Assembly (NCBI GenBank): GCA_020425485.1
Contig: JAGQRL010000165.1
Location: 1 to 6,109 of the forward strand
Source: Rhodospirillaceae bacterium
Lineage (GTDB): Bacteria > Pseudomonadota > Alphaproteobacteria > DSM-16000 > Inquilinaceae
Reading direction: 5' to 3'
Length of the DNA: 6,109 nucleotides
Shown: in pieces, positions 1 to 5,553 of the stretch
Layout of the letters: every line of letters starts with the position of its first letter
Numbering within the stretch: the stretch's first letter is position 1
Position numbers and translations under genes: made by a program
The notes under the pieces: generated by a model
What the model was told of the DNA's origin: nothing
The model's database searches: none
What the model saw: only the letters and a program-made list of their open reading frames with translations

Positions 1-666
<666 letters not shown>

Positions 667-891
667 CGAAACCTCTTATATATGCGGGCGCTCAGCAGGG
701 GCCGCGCGCTTGCCAACACCTTGGGAGCGCGAGGGTCGCTTTCAATCGCCTGGGTGCGCCAAAGCACCACCGTCCGCATCGGGACGGCCCGTGGACTCCG
801 GCGTCGCGGCCGCAGGACCCTGTCCTGGACCGTTGGCGAGACCATAGGCCAGAAGGGGAGGCGCTGCCAATTGCGTGCGCGGGCCCGCCGT
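667..891. other. Intergenic region between the methyltransferase gene and secA
   Basis: No convincing gene is seen on either strand. Two inverted repeats could form hairpins downstream of the methyltransferase stop. The first is a perfect 6-bp stem with a triloop (CAGGAC-CCT-GTCCTG, 813-827). The second is a 6-bp stem with a 6-base loop (CCGTCC at 770-775, GGACGG at 782-787). Neither is followed by a run of T on the minus strand, so a rho-independent terminator is only a possibility. The secA promoter should lie here, but I could not find a -35/-10 pair with acceptable spacing. No secM-like arrest peptide gene is evident. Confidence 0.4.
672..677 (-). promoter_or_regulatory. Ribosome binding site of secA
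   Basis: The minus strand reads AAGAGG, then five bases, then the ATG at 666. This supports the chosen secA start. The spacing is slightly short but workable. Confidence 0.5.
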
Positions 892-1668
892 TCACGCCGG
901 CTTGCGCAGGAGAAAGAAGACGTAGGCGAAGCTGCCGTGGTGGGCGTTGAACACCGCCATCTCGTCGTCGATCTCCGCCAGCACCGCCGTCAGCTCCGGC
1001 CAGTCCGCCGCGCGCGGGCGCAGGGTTTCGATGCGCCGGCTGAGCGGCTGGTAGTAGCCTTCCTGCCAGTCTTCCGCCGGCAGCGACCGGGTGGCCACCA
1101 CCTCGTAGCCCTGGCGCACGCAGGCAAGCTGGGTGTCCACCACCCCGGTCATGCCGGGATAGGCGTAGCGCCAGAACTGGGCGGCCGGTTCCGGCGGGCT
1201 GTCGGTCAGCCACACCAGCTCGGTGAAGGCCACGCAGCCGCCCGGGCGCAGCAGCGGCCACCAGTGCCTCAGCGCCGCTTCCACGCCGACGATGTAGACG
1301 GCCCCTTCCGACCAGATCAAGTCGATGGAGTCCGGGGCCGCGTCGAGCGCCACCATGGAGGCTTCGCGCACCGCCACCGCCTCGCCCAAGCCCAAGGCTT
1401 CGGCGCGGACGATCAGGCGGTCGAGGAAGGTGCGGTTGACATCCACCGCGGTGATCGGCCGGCCGAGTTCGCGGGCCAGCGCCAGGGTCTGGCGGCCCGG
1501 CCCGCAGCCGAGATCGTAGATGGCGCCGCCCGACGGGATGGGCTGCAGCTCGGCCAAAGCGGCCAGCGTGGTGGCGTCGCTGCCCGGCCCGACCTGGTCG
1601 AGCGGCGCGAACACCAGTTCCAGCGCATCTTCGGTTCCGGGCGGCGCCCCCTGCTCGCCCGCATTCAC
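892..1668 (-). CDS. Class I SAM-dependent methyltransferase
   Basis: This 258-residue protein is a Rossmann-fold methyltransferase of unknown substrate. Motif I, the SAM glycine loop, is AIYDLGCGPGRQT at residues 49-61. The acidic residue that usually contacts the SAM ribose is in AVDVN (74-78). The motif II region is DSIDLIWSEGAVY (113-125), and motif III is LLRPGGCVAFTELVW (139-153), with the typical RPGG turn. The C-terminal third (about 155-258) is rich in Trp, Tyr and Phe and should form the substrate cap. The start is the GTG at 1668, whose last two bases lie in the TGA stop of the upstream membrane-protein gene (GTGA overlap). No good ribosome binding site is visible, so translational coupling is likely. 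The frame stays open upstream to about 2061, but that stretch is antisense-like and overlaps the membrane protein. The methyltransferase class is secure; the substrate is unknown. Confidence 0.87.
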   Translation of the reverse strand: MNAGEQGAPPGTEDALELVFAPLDQVGPGSDATTLAALAELQPIPSGGAIYDLGCGPGRQTLALARELGRPITAVDVNRTFLDRLIVRAEALGLGEAVAVREASMVALDAAPDSIDLIWSEGAVYIVGVEAALRHWWPLLRPGGCVAFTELVWLTDSPPEPAAQFWRYAYPGMTGVVDTQLACVRQGYEVVATRSLPAEDWQEGYYQPLSRRIETLRPRAADWPELTAVLAEIDDEMAVFNAHHGSFAYVFFLLRKPA

Positions 1669-2564
1669 AGTGCTGCCGTCCGCAAAGCCAGAACCATCGG
1701 GACCCCCAACGCCCATCCCGCCGTGAACCGCGCCACAATGGCGCCGCGACGGGCCGATGGCGACCGTGCGTATACGATGCCGACGATGGCCGCAACCAAC
1801 AGTGTCACATCGATAACTATTGCGACCACCCAGGACGACGGCAGATAGAGGCCCACGGCGGCCATCAGGCTGCCGGCGGCCATCATCAGGCCGAACCAGG
1901 CGATGACGGCGGCCAGCGGCCCCCAGGCGTCCGACACCACCGCCTCGCCGGGCGCCACCTCCGACGGACCACGCAGGTCGCGGCCGAGCTGCCAGGCGAG
2001 CCCGGCGACGAAGGCATAGGCCAACAGCGCGATGACGCCGGTGTTGGCCGAATGCTCCCACCAGCCGGGACCGGCGGCATAGGCGGCGATGGCGAAGTAT
2101 CCGGCAGCGCGGGCGGCGGCGGCCAGGCCGACGCGGGGGTGCGCCACCTCACCGGAAATGGCCGCGGCGATGGCCGACGAGACGATCACGCCGCCCAGCG
2201 CGATGGCGAACGGCCCCAGCAGGGAGGAGGCGCCGATGAGGGTGGCCAGCGCCGGCACCGCGGCCAGCACGGCCGCCGGCACCAAAAGGTCGCTGCGGGA
2301 CACGACGCCGCGCGCCAGCACCGACCCCGGCTCGTGGGCGACCACTTCGTGATAACCGAACACGTCCACCAGCAGGCGCCGCAGCAGCGCCAGGCAGGTG
2401 ACCGACACGGCCACGACGATGAGGGTCACCGCGGCCGGCGGGCTGTCCACCAGGAACCCCGCCAGCCACACCGTCGCAGCGCCCACAACCAGGGCGGCCG
2501 GCACCAGCAGCAGGGCCGGCCGGCGTTCTTGCAGGTACTGCCAGAAGCGATGCGTAGCGGTCAT
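1665..2564 (-). CDS. Polytopic inner-membrane protein, possibly a divergent UbiA-superfamily member
   Basis: This 299-residue protein is strongly hydrophobic, with about eight or nine likely membrane segments (roughly 16-38, 44-62, 93-112, 115-137, 147-165, 175-192, 213-237, 243-264 and 278-294). Three pieces resemble, from memory, UbiA-like prenyltransferase relatives: an N-terminal FWQYLQERRPALLL (7-20); RRLLVDVFGYHE followed by LARGVVSRSDLL (62-94), where the family has an Asp-rich prenyl-diphosphate site followed by a PRGLVS-like stretch; and AWQLGRDLRGPSE (190-202), where the family has a second polar motif. The Asp-rich motif is largely missing (only D67 and E73 remain), so prenyltransferase activity is doubtful. 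The start is the ATG at 2564, the first in-frame start before the hydrophobic region, with no clear ribosome binding site. The stop overlaps the methyltransferase start, which suggests the two proteins act together. The membrane-protein call is firm; the UbiA link is tentative. Confidence 0.85.
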   Translation of the reverse strand: MTATHRFWQYLQERRPALLLVPAALVVGAATVWLAGFLVDSPPAAVTLIVVAVSVTCLALLRRLLVDVFGYHEVVAHEPGSVLARGVVSRSDLLVPAAVLAAVPALATLIGASSLLGPFAIALGGVIVSSAIAAAISGEVAHPRVGLAAAARAAGYFAIAAYAAGPGWWEHSANTGVIALLAYAFVAGLAWQLGRDLRGPSEVAPGEAVVSDAWGPLAAVIAWFGLMMAAGSLMAAVGLYLPSSWVVAIVIDVTLLVAAIVGIVYARSPSARRGAIVARFTAGWALGVPMVLALRTAAL

Positions 2565-2706
2565 GGCGCGGTCATGGCGTCGTCGATCGGTGTGATTGGC
2601 CGACCGTCGCGAACGGCGGTCGCGGCCCACGCTGGTGGTCGGTCTCCTCAGCGGCCCTGCACCGGTCGGCGGAACGCCCGTCCGGTCCGGGGCGCGGCAC
2701 CGTGGT

Positions 2707-3087
2707 TCAGTTCCCCGTGATGGACGTTTCCAGATCGTTGCCCAGGTTGCGTGCGAACTCGGCAATCGGCATGTCGGGCACGTTGGGGCAGATCTGCCGC
2801 AGGGCCCCCACCACATCGGCCGCGTTCTGGGCGAATCGCTCCGGCGTGGTGTTGGCTTCCGGCACGTCCTCGAACCGCCCGTAGAAATACCCAACGACCC
2901 AGTAGACCATCAGGTTCCCGCGGATGTTGTCGTCGCTGCCCGCCGGCGCGCCGGTTGCCGCAAGGAAATCGGCACAGGTGATCTCGTACGGGCTGGCCGG
3001 CCCGCCCTGGGCGGCGGCGGTGGCAGCAAGGCCGGTGGAGAGGGCGAGGGTGGCAAGGAGTGCCGCCAGGTGCCGCAGCCTTGTCAT
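2707..3087 (-). CDS. Exported HdeA/HdeB-like protein
   Basis: This 126-residue protein has a clear Sec signal peptide: MTRLRH, a hydrophobic core at 7-23, and a likely cleavage after ATAAA at residue 26. The mature part is about 100 residues with exactly two cysteines, Cys38 in YEITCADFLA and Cys100 in LRQICPNVPD, presumably forming a disulfide. The pattern TCxDFL, then a hydrophobic VGYFYG segment (65-70), then the second Cys near the C-terminus, is that of the HdeA/HdeB family. In enteric bacteria these are periplasmic acid-stress chaperones that unfold at low pH and hold client proteins. Many alphaproteobacterial members are uncharacterised, so an acid-stress role is inferred from the family. 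The ATG at 3087 was chosen because AAGGAG lies 8 bases upstream and the signal peptide begins there; the open frame extends further to 3135. The next gene on the strand begins 142 bases downstream. Confidence 0.75.
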   Translation of the reverse strand: MTRLRHLAALLATLALSTGLAATAAAQGGPASPYEITCADFLAATGAPAGSDDNIRGNLMVYWVVGYFYGRFEDVPEANTTPERFAQNAADVVGALRQICPNVPDMPIAEFARNLGNDLETSITGN

Positions 3088-3095
3088 CACGGGAA

Positions 3096-3101
3096 CTCCT
3101 T
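3096..3101 (-). promoter_or_regulatory. Ribosome binding site of the HdeA-like gene
   Basis: The minus strand reads AAGGAG, 8 bases before the ATG at 3087. It is the strongest ribosome binding site in the left arm and decides the start in favour of 3087 over upstream in-frame candidates. Confidence 0.65.
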
Positions 3102-3131
3102 CTCCATGGGGTACGGACCGTTGCGGAACGC

Positions 3132-3148
3132 GCACCCCAGGAGGGTGC
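3132..3148. other. Hairpin in the leader of the HdeA-like gene
   Basis: GCACCC and GGGTGC form a perfect 6-bp stem around a 5-base loop, 44 bases upstream of the HdeA-like start. It could be a 5' leader structure, or part of the end of the small gene's transcript. There is no T tract on the minus strand. Confidence 0.3.
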
Positions 3149-3208
3149 CTGCGGCTGCGCCCGCCCCCCCATCCTTGCCGCCGGGTGGCGCCGGCACAAG
3201 GGGCGTGG

Positions 3209-3221
3209 GGCCGAAACGGCC
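3209..3221. other. GC hairpin just downstream of the small gene
   Basis: GGCCG-AAA-CGGCC is a perfect 5-bp stem with a triloop, 18 bases past the stop codon of the minus-strand small gene. Its position suits a terminator, but no run of T follows, so the assignment is weak. Confidence 0.28.
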
Positions 3222-3239
3222 GCTGGTGGTCCCGCTGGG

Positions 3240-3455
3240 CTACCGGGAGGAAGATCCGGCGGCGACGCTATGGCGGTTGAACCGTGGATCGAAGCGGTCG
3301 TCCGACGGCTCGTCGGCCATGGCTTCCAGACGCTGGGCATCGGCCAAGAGACAATCGCGTCGGTGCGGCGCCATATGCTGCGCCATGGTCCGCAACTCCG
3401 CTGCGGTATCCAGCAGACGGCGGCGGAGCCTTTCTTCGCCCAACGCGGTTTCCAT
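3240..3455 (-). CDS. Small helical protein of unknown function
   Basis: This 71-residue protein has no signal peptide or membrane segment. Residues 6-50 look like a two-helix hairpin: LRRRLLDTAAELRTMAQHM, a break at PHRRD, then LLADAQRLEAMADE. This arrangement (ELR.MA, a turn with Pro/Arg, then LL..A..LE.MA) recalls the short uncharacterised proteins common in alphaproteobacteria. That is memory-based resemblance only. The tail (51-71) is polar and probably disordered. The ATG at 3455 has GGGGA 10 bases upstream; a TTG at 3458 is an alternative start. A CtrA-like box and a TGTAAT -10 candidate lie directly upstream, which supports a real gene. The short length and GC-rich context leave real doubt. 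Confidence 0.55.
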   Translation of the reverse strand: METALGEERLRRRLLDTAAELRTMAQHMAPHRRDCLLADAQRLEAMADEPSDDRFDPRFNRHSVAAGSSSR

Positions 3456-3470
3456 CAAACTGGCGTCCCC

Positions 3471-3503
3471 ATTACATCGCCGATCTGGTTAACACTTTAT
3501 TGA
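3471..3503 (-). promoter_or_regulatory. CtrA-like box with -10 candidate upstream of the small gene
   Basis: The plus strand at 3489-3503 reads TTAA-CACTTTA-TTGA. This matches the alphaproteobacterial CtrA consensus TTAA-N7-TTAA with one mismatch. On the minus strand a TGTAAT hexamer (3476-3471, five of six matches to TATAAT) lies 12 bases further on, so the box would cover the -35 region, as in CtrA-activated promoters. One difficulty is that a start site 6-7 bases after this -10 would leave a leader of about 9 bases before the ATG at 3455. The box could instead act on the divergent pilin gene, but that start is about 440 bases away. Confidence 0.35.
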
Positions 3504-3630
3504 CCAAATCCCCACACTGCAAGCGACTATCCCATGACATCCGTAGGTTAGAGACCGCTGCAATGCGGGCCGGAGATCGCCGCCGGCGCAGAGTCATCGA
3601 CATCTGGGGTTCTTTGCCCATGGCCCCACC

Positions 3631-3644
3631 CCACCTATAGGTGG
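3631..3644. repeat. Perfect 14-bp palindrome
   Basis: CCACCTATAGGTGG is fully self-complementary. Near-symmetry continues outward, with a C-rich left flank (CCCCACC) and a G-rich right flank (TGGCGGG). It could be the operator of a dimeric regulator or an extruding hairpin. No regulator that binds it is recognised. Confidence 0.5.
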
Positions 3645-3713
3645 TGGCGGGTCTCCGCGGGGGTGCGGCGCCGTTGAGTCGAATACACGCGCATATTTGA
3701 GATACTTTTTGAA

Positions 3714-3731
3714 TCAATTTGCAGCAATTGA
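3714..3731. repeat. Inverted repeat TCAATT-N6-AATTGA
   Basis: Two perfect 6-base half-sites flank TGCAGC inside the AT-rich part of the intergenic region. The geometry suits a helix-turn-helix dimer operator, but AT-rich DNA yields such repeats by chance fairly easily. Confidence 0.35.
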
Positions 3732-3787
3732 AGACAATGGGCCGCGGGGCCATCCCAACACTACGCGGCCTGCCTTTGGTCACGAAA

Positions 3788-3815
3788 TTAACTGCTTCTT
3801 TCCGTTTTCTATGGT
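3788..3815 (+). promoter_or_regulatory. Weak sigma-70-type promoter candidate for the pilin gene
   Basis: TTAACT (3788-3793) and TATGGT (3810-3815) each match four of six consensus bases and are 16 bases apart. Transcription would start near 3822, giving a leader of about 120 bases that includes the hairpin at 3903-3919. This is the best pair I could find by eye, and it is not strong. Confidence 0.25.
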
Positions 3816-3902
3816 AGAGTGACATTGAGAAAATGTGTCGCATCTGCTTGGTACCGGGGCAAATTGGCGTACGGTTTGGGCAGGCGGCAGGCAGACCATC
3901 GG

Positions 3903-3919
3903 GTGGCCGCAGCGGCCGC
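3903..3919 (+). other. GC hairpin in the pilin leader
   Basis: GGCCG-CAG-CGGCC (3905-3917) is a perfect 5-bp stem with a triloop. A T-G wobble and a G-C pair extend it outward to 3903-3919. It ends directly before the AAGGTAG and GTGGGA sequences that would serve as ribosome binding site, so it could modulate access to the pilin start. Confidence 0.35.
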
Positions 3920-3941
3920 AAGGTAGAGTGGGACCGTGATC

Positions 3942-5477
3942 ATGGTTGGTAAGAGCCGTCTTGATTCGGCGCAGCAGCGCCGGCCGGGCCGTCGGGGCCT
4001 GGCGCGCCTGCATGCGGACCTGCGCCGCCTGGGCAGCGACCGGCGGGGCATGGCCGCCATCGAATACGGGCTGATCATGGCCACCCTGGTGGCCGCCGCC
4101 GCAGTGGGCCTGCCGTTGCTGAAGGACCAGCTCGGCGCCGTGGCCAACACCACCCGCAACGAGTATCTGGAAGTCGGCCTGCCGCGCATCCCGGATTCCA
4201 TGTCGGCCCTGCTGGGCACCGGCAGCAGCGGCGTGGCCAGCAACGGCACCACCCAGCAGACCTTCAATCCCGAAGACGACCTCGTCGGCTCGCGGCGCTA
4301 CTACGACTCCGACGAATACACTTACGGCGAGGTGGACGACGGCTCCCCCACCGACACCGATGGCGACGGCCTGGCCGACGACGAGGATACCGACGACGAC
4401 GACGACGGGATCCTCGACACCTACGATACCGACGACGATGACGACGGCGTCGCGGATGTCGACGAGGACACCCTGTACGGCCCGGCGACCATCGCGGCGG
4501 AGACCTTCACCACGGCGACGGGGCCGAGCCAGTCCGACCTGATCTCCACCTCCGGCTTCACCTTCGATCCGACCAACGACCGCGCGCGTGCGGCCGGCGG
4601 GTCCGATGCCAGCATCGCCACCCGCACGGTCGATGTGTCGGGCTACGTCGATGTCACGGTGGATATCGATTTCGCTGCCCGCTACGACTGGCCGGGCGGT
4701 GACAGCTTCGAATCCTCGGACTCGTTCACGGTCACGATCAATGTCGACGGGTCGGGCTATATCACCGACACGTTCCAGTACAACTCCTCCACCAGCCAGT
4801 TCGTCGGGCTGTATTCGGGCCAGGTCATCAACGTGACCGACGACGACTCGCCGAACTTCACCAGCCTGTCCTACGACATCCCGGACGGCTCCAACTCCGT
4901 GCAGGTGACCATCACCACCAACACCAGCGAAAGCCGCGAGCTGTTCGATATCGGCGGCATCGCCATCAACGGCACGGCGGGGTCCTACGCCAGCCTGGCG
5001 TCGGAAAGCTTCGACGGCACCGGCCCAGCGTCCAGCCTGGCGTCGGTGTGGTCCTCCAGCAATTGGGGTCTCACCGGCGGTGCCGCGGTCACCTACAACA
5101 ACAACGGCTACATGATCTTCAACCCGATCGACGTCAGCACGGTCCTCAGCGTCACGGCGTCGCTGGATGTCGACGTGGACAACATCGACCAGTTCGAGAA
5201 CAGCGGCACCAGCGAAGACTATTTCGAGGTCTACGTCGTCTATGACGGTGGCAGCGAAGTCCTGCTCGACCGGTTCGAGGTGAATGACGCCCACACCACC
5301 TTCACCGGCAGCCTGACCGGGCAGACCTTCTCCAACAGCGCCTCCACGCTGTCCTACACCGTCGACACCTCGGCCTATTCGTCGGTGCAGTTCGTGGTGC
5401 GGTCGCGCTCGACGCAGAACGAAGAGATCTTCCGCGTCGACAACTACGCGGTGGACGGGCTGTCCGTCGGATCCTAG
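3942..5477 (+). CDS. Flp/type IVb pilin-like surface protein with TSP3 repeats and tandem beta domains
   Basis: This 511-residue protein begins with a 36-residue basic leader ending in SDRRG. A prepilin cleavage motif follows, G36|MAAIEYGLI, with Glu at +5 and Tyr at +6, the hallmark of Flp (type IVb) pilins processed by a TadV/FppA-type peptidase. The hydrophobic helix is about 40-60. Residues 66-136 form a polar linker. Residues 137-176 carry about three acidic repeats (DTDGDGLADDE, DTDDDDDGILDTY, DTDDDDDGVADVD) resembling thrombospondin type-3 calcium-binding repeats. Residues about 184-344 and 351-509 are two related Thr/Ser/Asp-rich beta domains. No cysteine is present, as expected for an extracellular calcium-stabilised protein. 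Normal Flp pilins are under about 80 residues, so this looks like a minor pilin with an adhesin or ligand-binding head. The ATG at 3942 was chosen because GGGA lies 8 bases upstream; an in-frame GTG at 3936 would add two residues. No tad/cpa genes are adjacent. TadE/TadG-like naming is an alternative, but IEYGLI favours Flp. Confidence 0.85.
   Translation: MVGKSRLDSAQQRRPGRRGLARLHADLRRLGSDRRGMAAIEYGLIMATLVAAAAVGLPLLKDQLGAVANTTRNEYLEVGLPRIPDSMSALLGTGSSGVASNGTTQQTFNPEDDLVGSRRYYDSDEYTYGEVDDGSPTDTDGDGLADDEDTDDDDDGILDTYDTDDDDDGVADVDEDTLYGPATIAAETFTTATGPSQSDLISTSGFTFDPTNDRARAAGGSDASIATRTVDVSGYVDVTVDIDFAARYDWPGGDSFESSDSFTVTINVDGSGYITDTFQYNSSTSQFVGLYSGQVINVTDDDSPNFTSLSYDIPDGSNSVQVTITTNTSESRELFDIGGIAINGTAGSYASLASESFDGTGPASSLASVWSSSNWGLTGGAAVTYNNNGYMIFNPIDVSTVLSVTASLDVDVDNIDQFENSGTSEDYFEVYVVYDGGSEVLLDRFEVNDAHTTFTGSLTGQTFSNSASTLSYTVDTSAYSSVQFVVRSRSTQNEEIFRVDNYAVDGLSVGS
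4347..4469 (+). repeat. Acidic TSP3-like calcium-binding repeats within the pilin gene
   Basis: This stretch encodes about three DxDxDG-type units with a period of 11-13 residues. At DNA level GATACCGACGACGA occurs at 4386-4399 and again at 4425-4438, a 39-base period that equals 13 codons. The runs of GAC make the segment low-complexity and a candidate for length variation by slippage. In known proteins such repeats wrap calcium ions and form a stiff stalk. Confidence 0.7.
4491..5468 (+). repeat. Two tandem homologous beta domains encoded in the pilin gene
   Basis: The first copy (about 4491-4973) and the second (about 4992-5468) line up along their length at protein level. AETFTTATGP matches SESFDGTGP. 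TVDVSGYVDVTVDIDF matches PIDVSTVLSVTASLDV. DSFTVTINVDG matches DYFEVYVVYDG. LYSGQVINV matches SLTGQTFSN. SLSYDIPDGSNSVQVTITTNTSESRELFDIGGIAING matches TLSYTVDTSAYSSVQFVVRSRSTQNEEIFRVDNYAVDG by eye. Each copy is about 155-160 residues. The alternating hydrophobic pattern suggests a jelly-roll or concanavalin-like sandwich. I cannot name the family. Confidence 0.7.
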
Positions 5478-5517
5478 GGCCGATCGACCGATTGCCATCT
5501 AAGGGGTTTTCAGGTCA

Positions 5518-5548
5518 GGCTCGGTGGTGTTGACCGCACCACCGAGCC
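5518..5548 (+). terminator. Perfect 12-bp hairpin between the pilin and acyl-CoA synthetase genes
   Basis: GGCTCGGTGGTG (5518-5529) and CACCACCGAGCC (5537-5548) pair perfectly around a 7-base loop. It lies 40 bases past the pilin stop and only 5 bases before the next ATG. The position suits a terminator for the pilin transcript, but AAGCC follows instead of a T run. It also occupies the place where a ribosome binding site for the next gene should be, so a translational-control role is equally possible. Confidence 0.45.
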
Positions 5549-5553
5549 AAGCC

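Larger units (their letters stand above)
3456..3941. other. Long divergent intergenic region
   Basis: This 486-base stretch between the minus-strand small gene and the plus-strand pilin gene contains no convincing coding sequence. Its middle (about 3670-3850) is clearly AT-richer than the rest of the window. From left to right it holds a CtrA-like box (3489-3503), a 14-bp palindrome (3631-3644), an inverted repeat in AT-rich DNA (3714-3731), a weak plus-strand promoter candidate (3788-3815), a tandem 7-mer GGCAGGC x2 (3879-3892) and a GC hairpin (3903-3919). The length and number of symmetric sites suggest a regulated divergent promoter region. An unrecognised small RNA is not excluded. Confidence 0.6.

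Noticed and set aside
677..716. TATATA and TTGGCA as a secA promoter
   Set aside because: The two hexamers are about 28 bases apart, far too wide, and TATATA abuts the ribosome binding site, so a transcript would start inside it.
682..1848. A 388-residue open frame on the plus strand
   Set aside because: It is a mirror of the methyltransferase and membrane-protein genes. The translation is His/Arg/Gly-rich, without domains, and crosses two real genes and an intergenic gap.
2598..2627. GC hairpin GGC-CGACCG ... CGGTCG-GCC between the HdeA-like and membrane-protein genes
   Set aside because: It has a 2-base bulge, a 10-base loop and no T run. In sequence this GC-rich such imperfect stems are frequent, so I do not call it a terminator.
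2565..2894. An N-terminal extension of the membrane protein to an in-frame start at 2894
   Set aside because: The extra 110 residues are Arg/Pro/Ser-rich, antisense to part of the HdeA-like gene, and would precede a good membrane-protein N-terminus.
2596..3492. A 298-residue plus-strand open frame over the HdeA-like gene
   Set aside because: It is Arg/Gly/Pro-rich with no motif, and it opposes a gene with a clear signal peptide and ribosome binding site.
3849..3870. Possible sigma-54 promoter around TTGGTACCGGGGC
   Set aside because: The GG and GC elements do not have the required 10-base spacing.
3856..3930. GGGGCAAATTGG and nearby GC hairpins as a possible cyclic-di-GMP riboswitch before the pilin gene
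   Set aside because: Only a short GGGCAAA-like piece fits. The second conserved GCAAAGCC segment and the tetraloop/receptor parts are absent.
3780..5498. A 572-residue open frame on the minus strand, opposite the pilin gene
   Set aside because: It is the antisense shadow of a GC-rich gene with a recognisable protein. Its translation is a monotonous Gly/Val/Asp/Arg string with no motif, signal or domain, and it runs through the intergenic promoter region.
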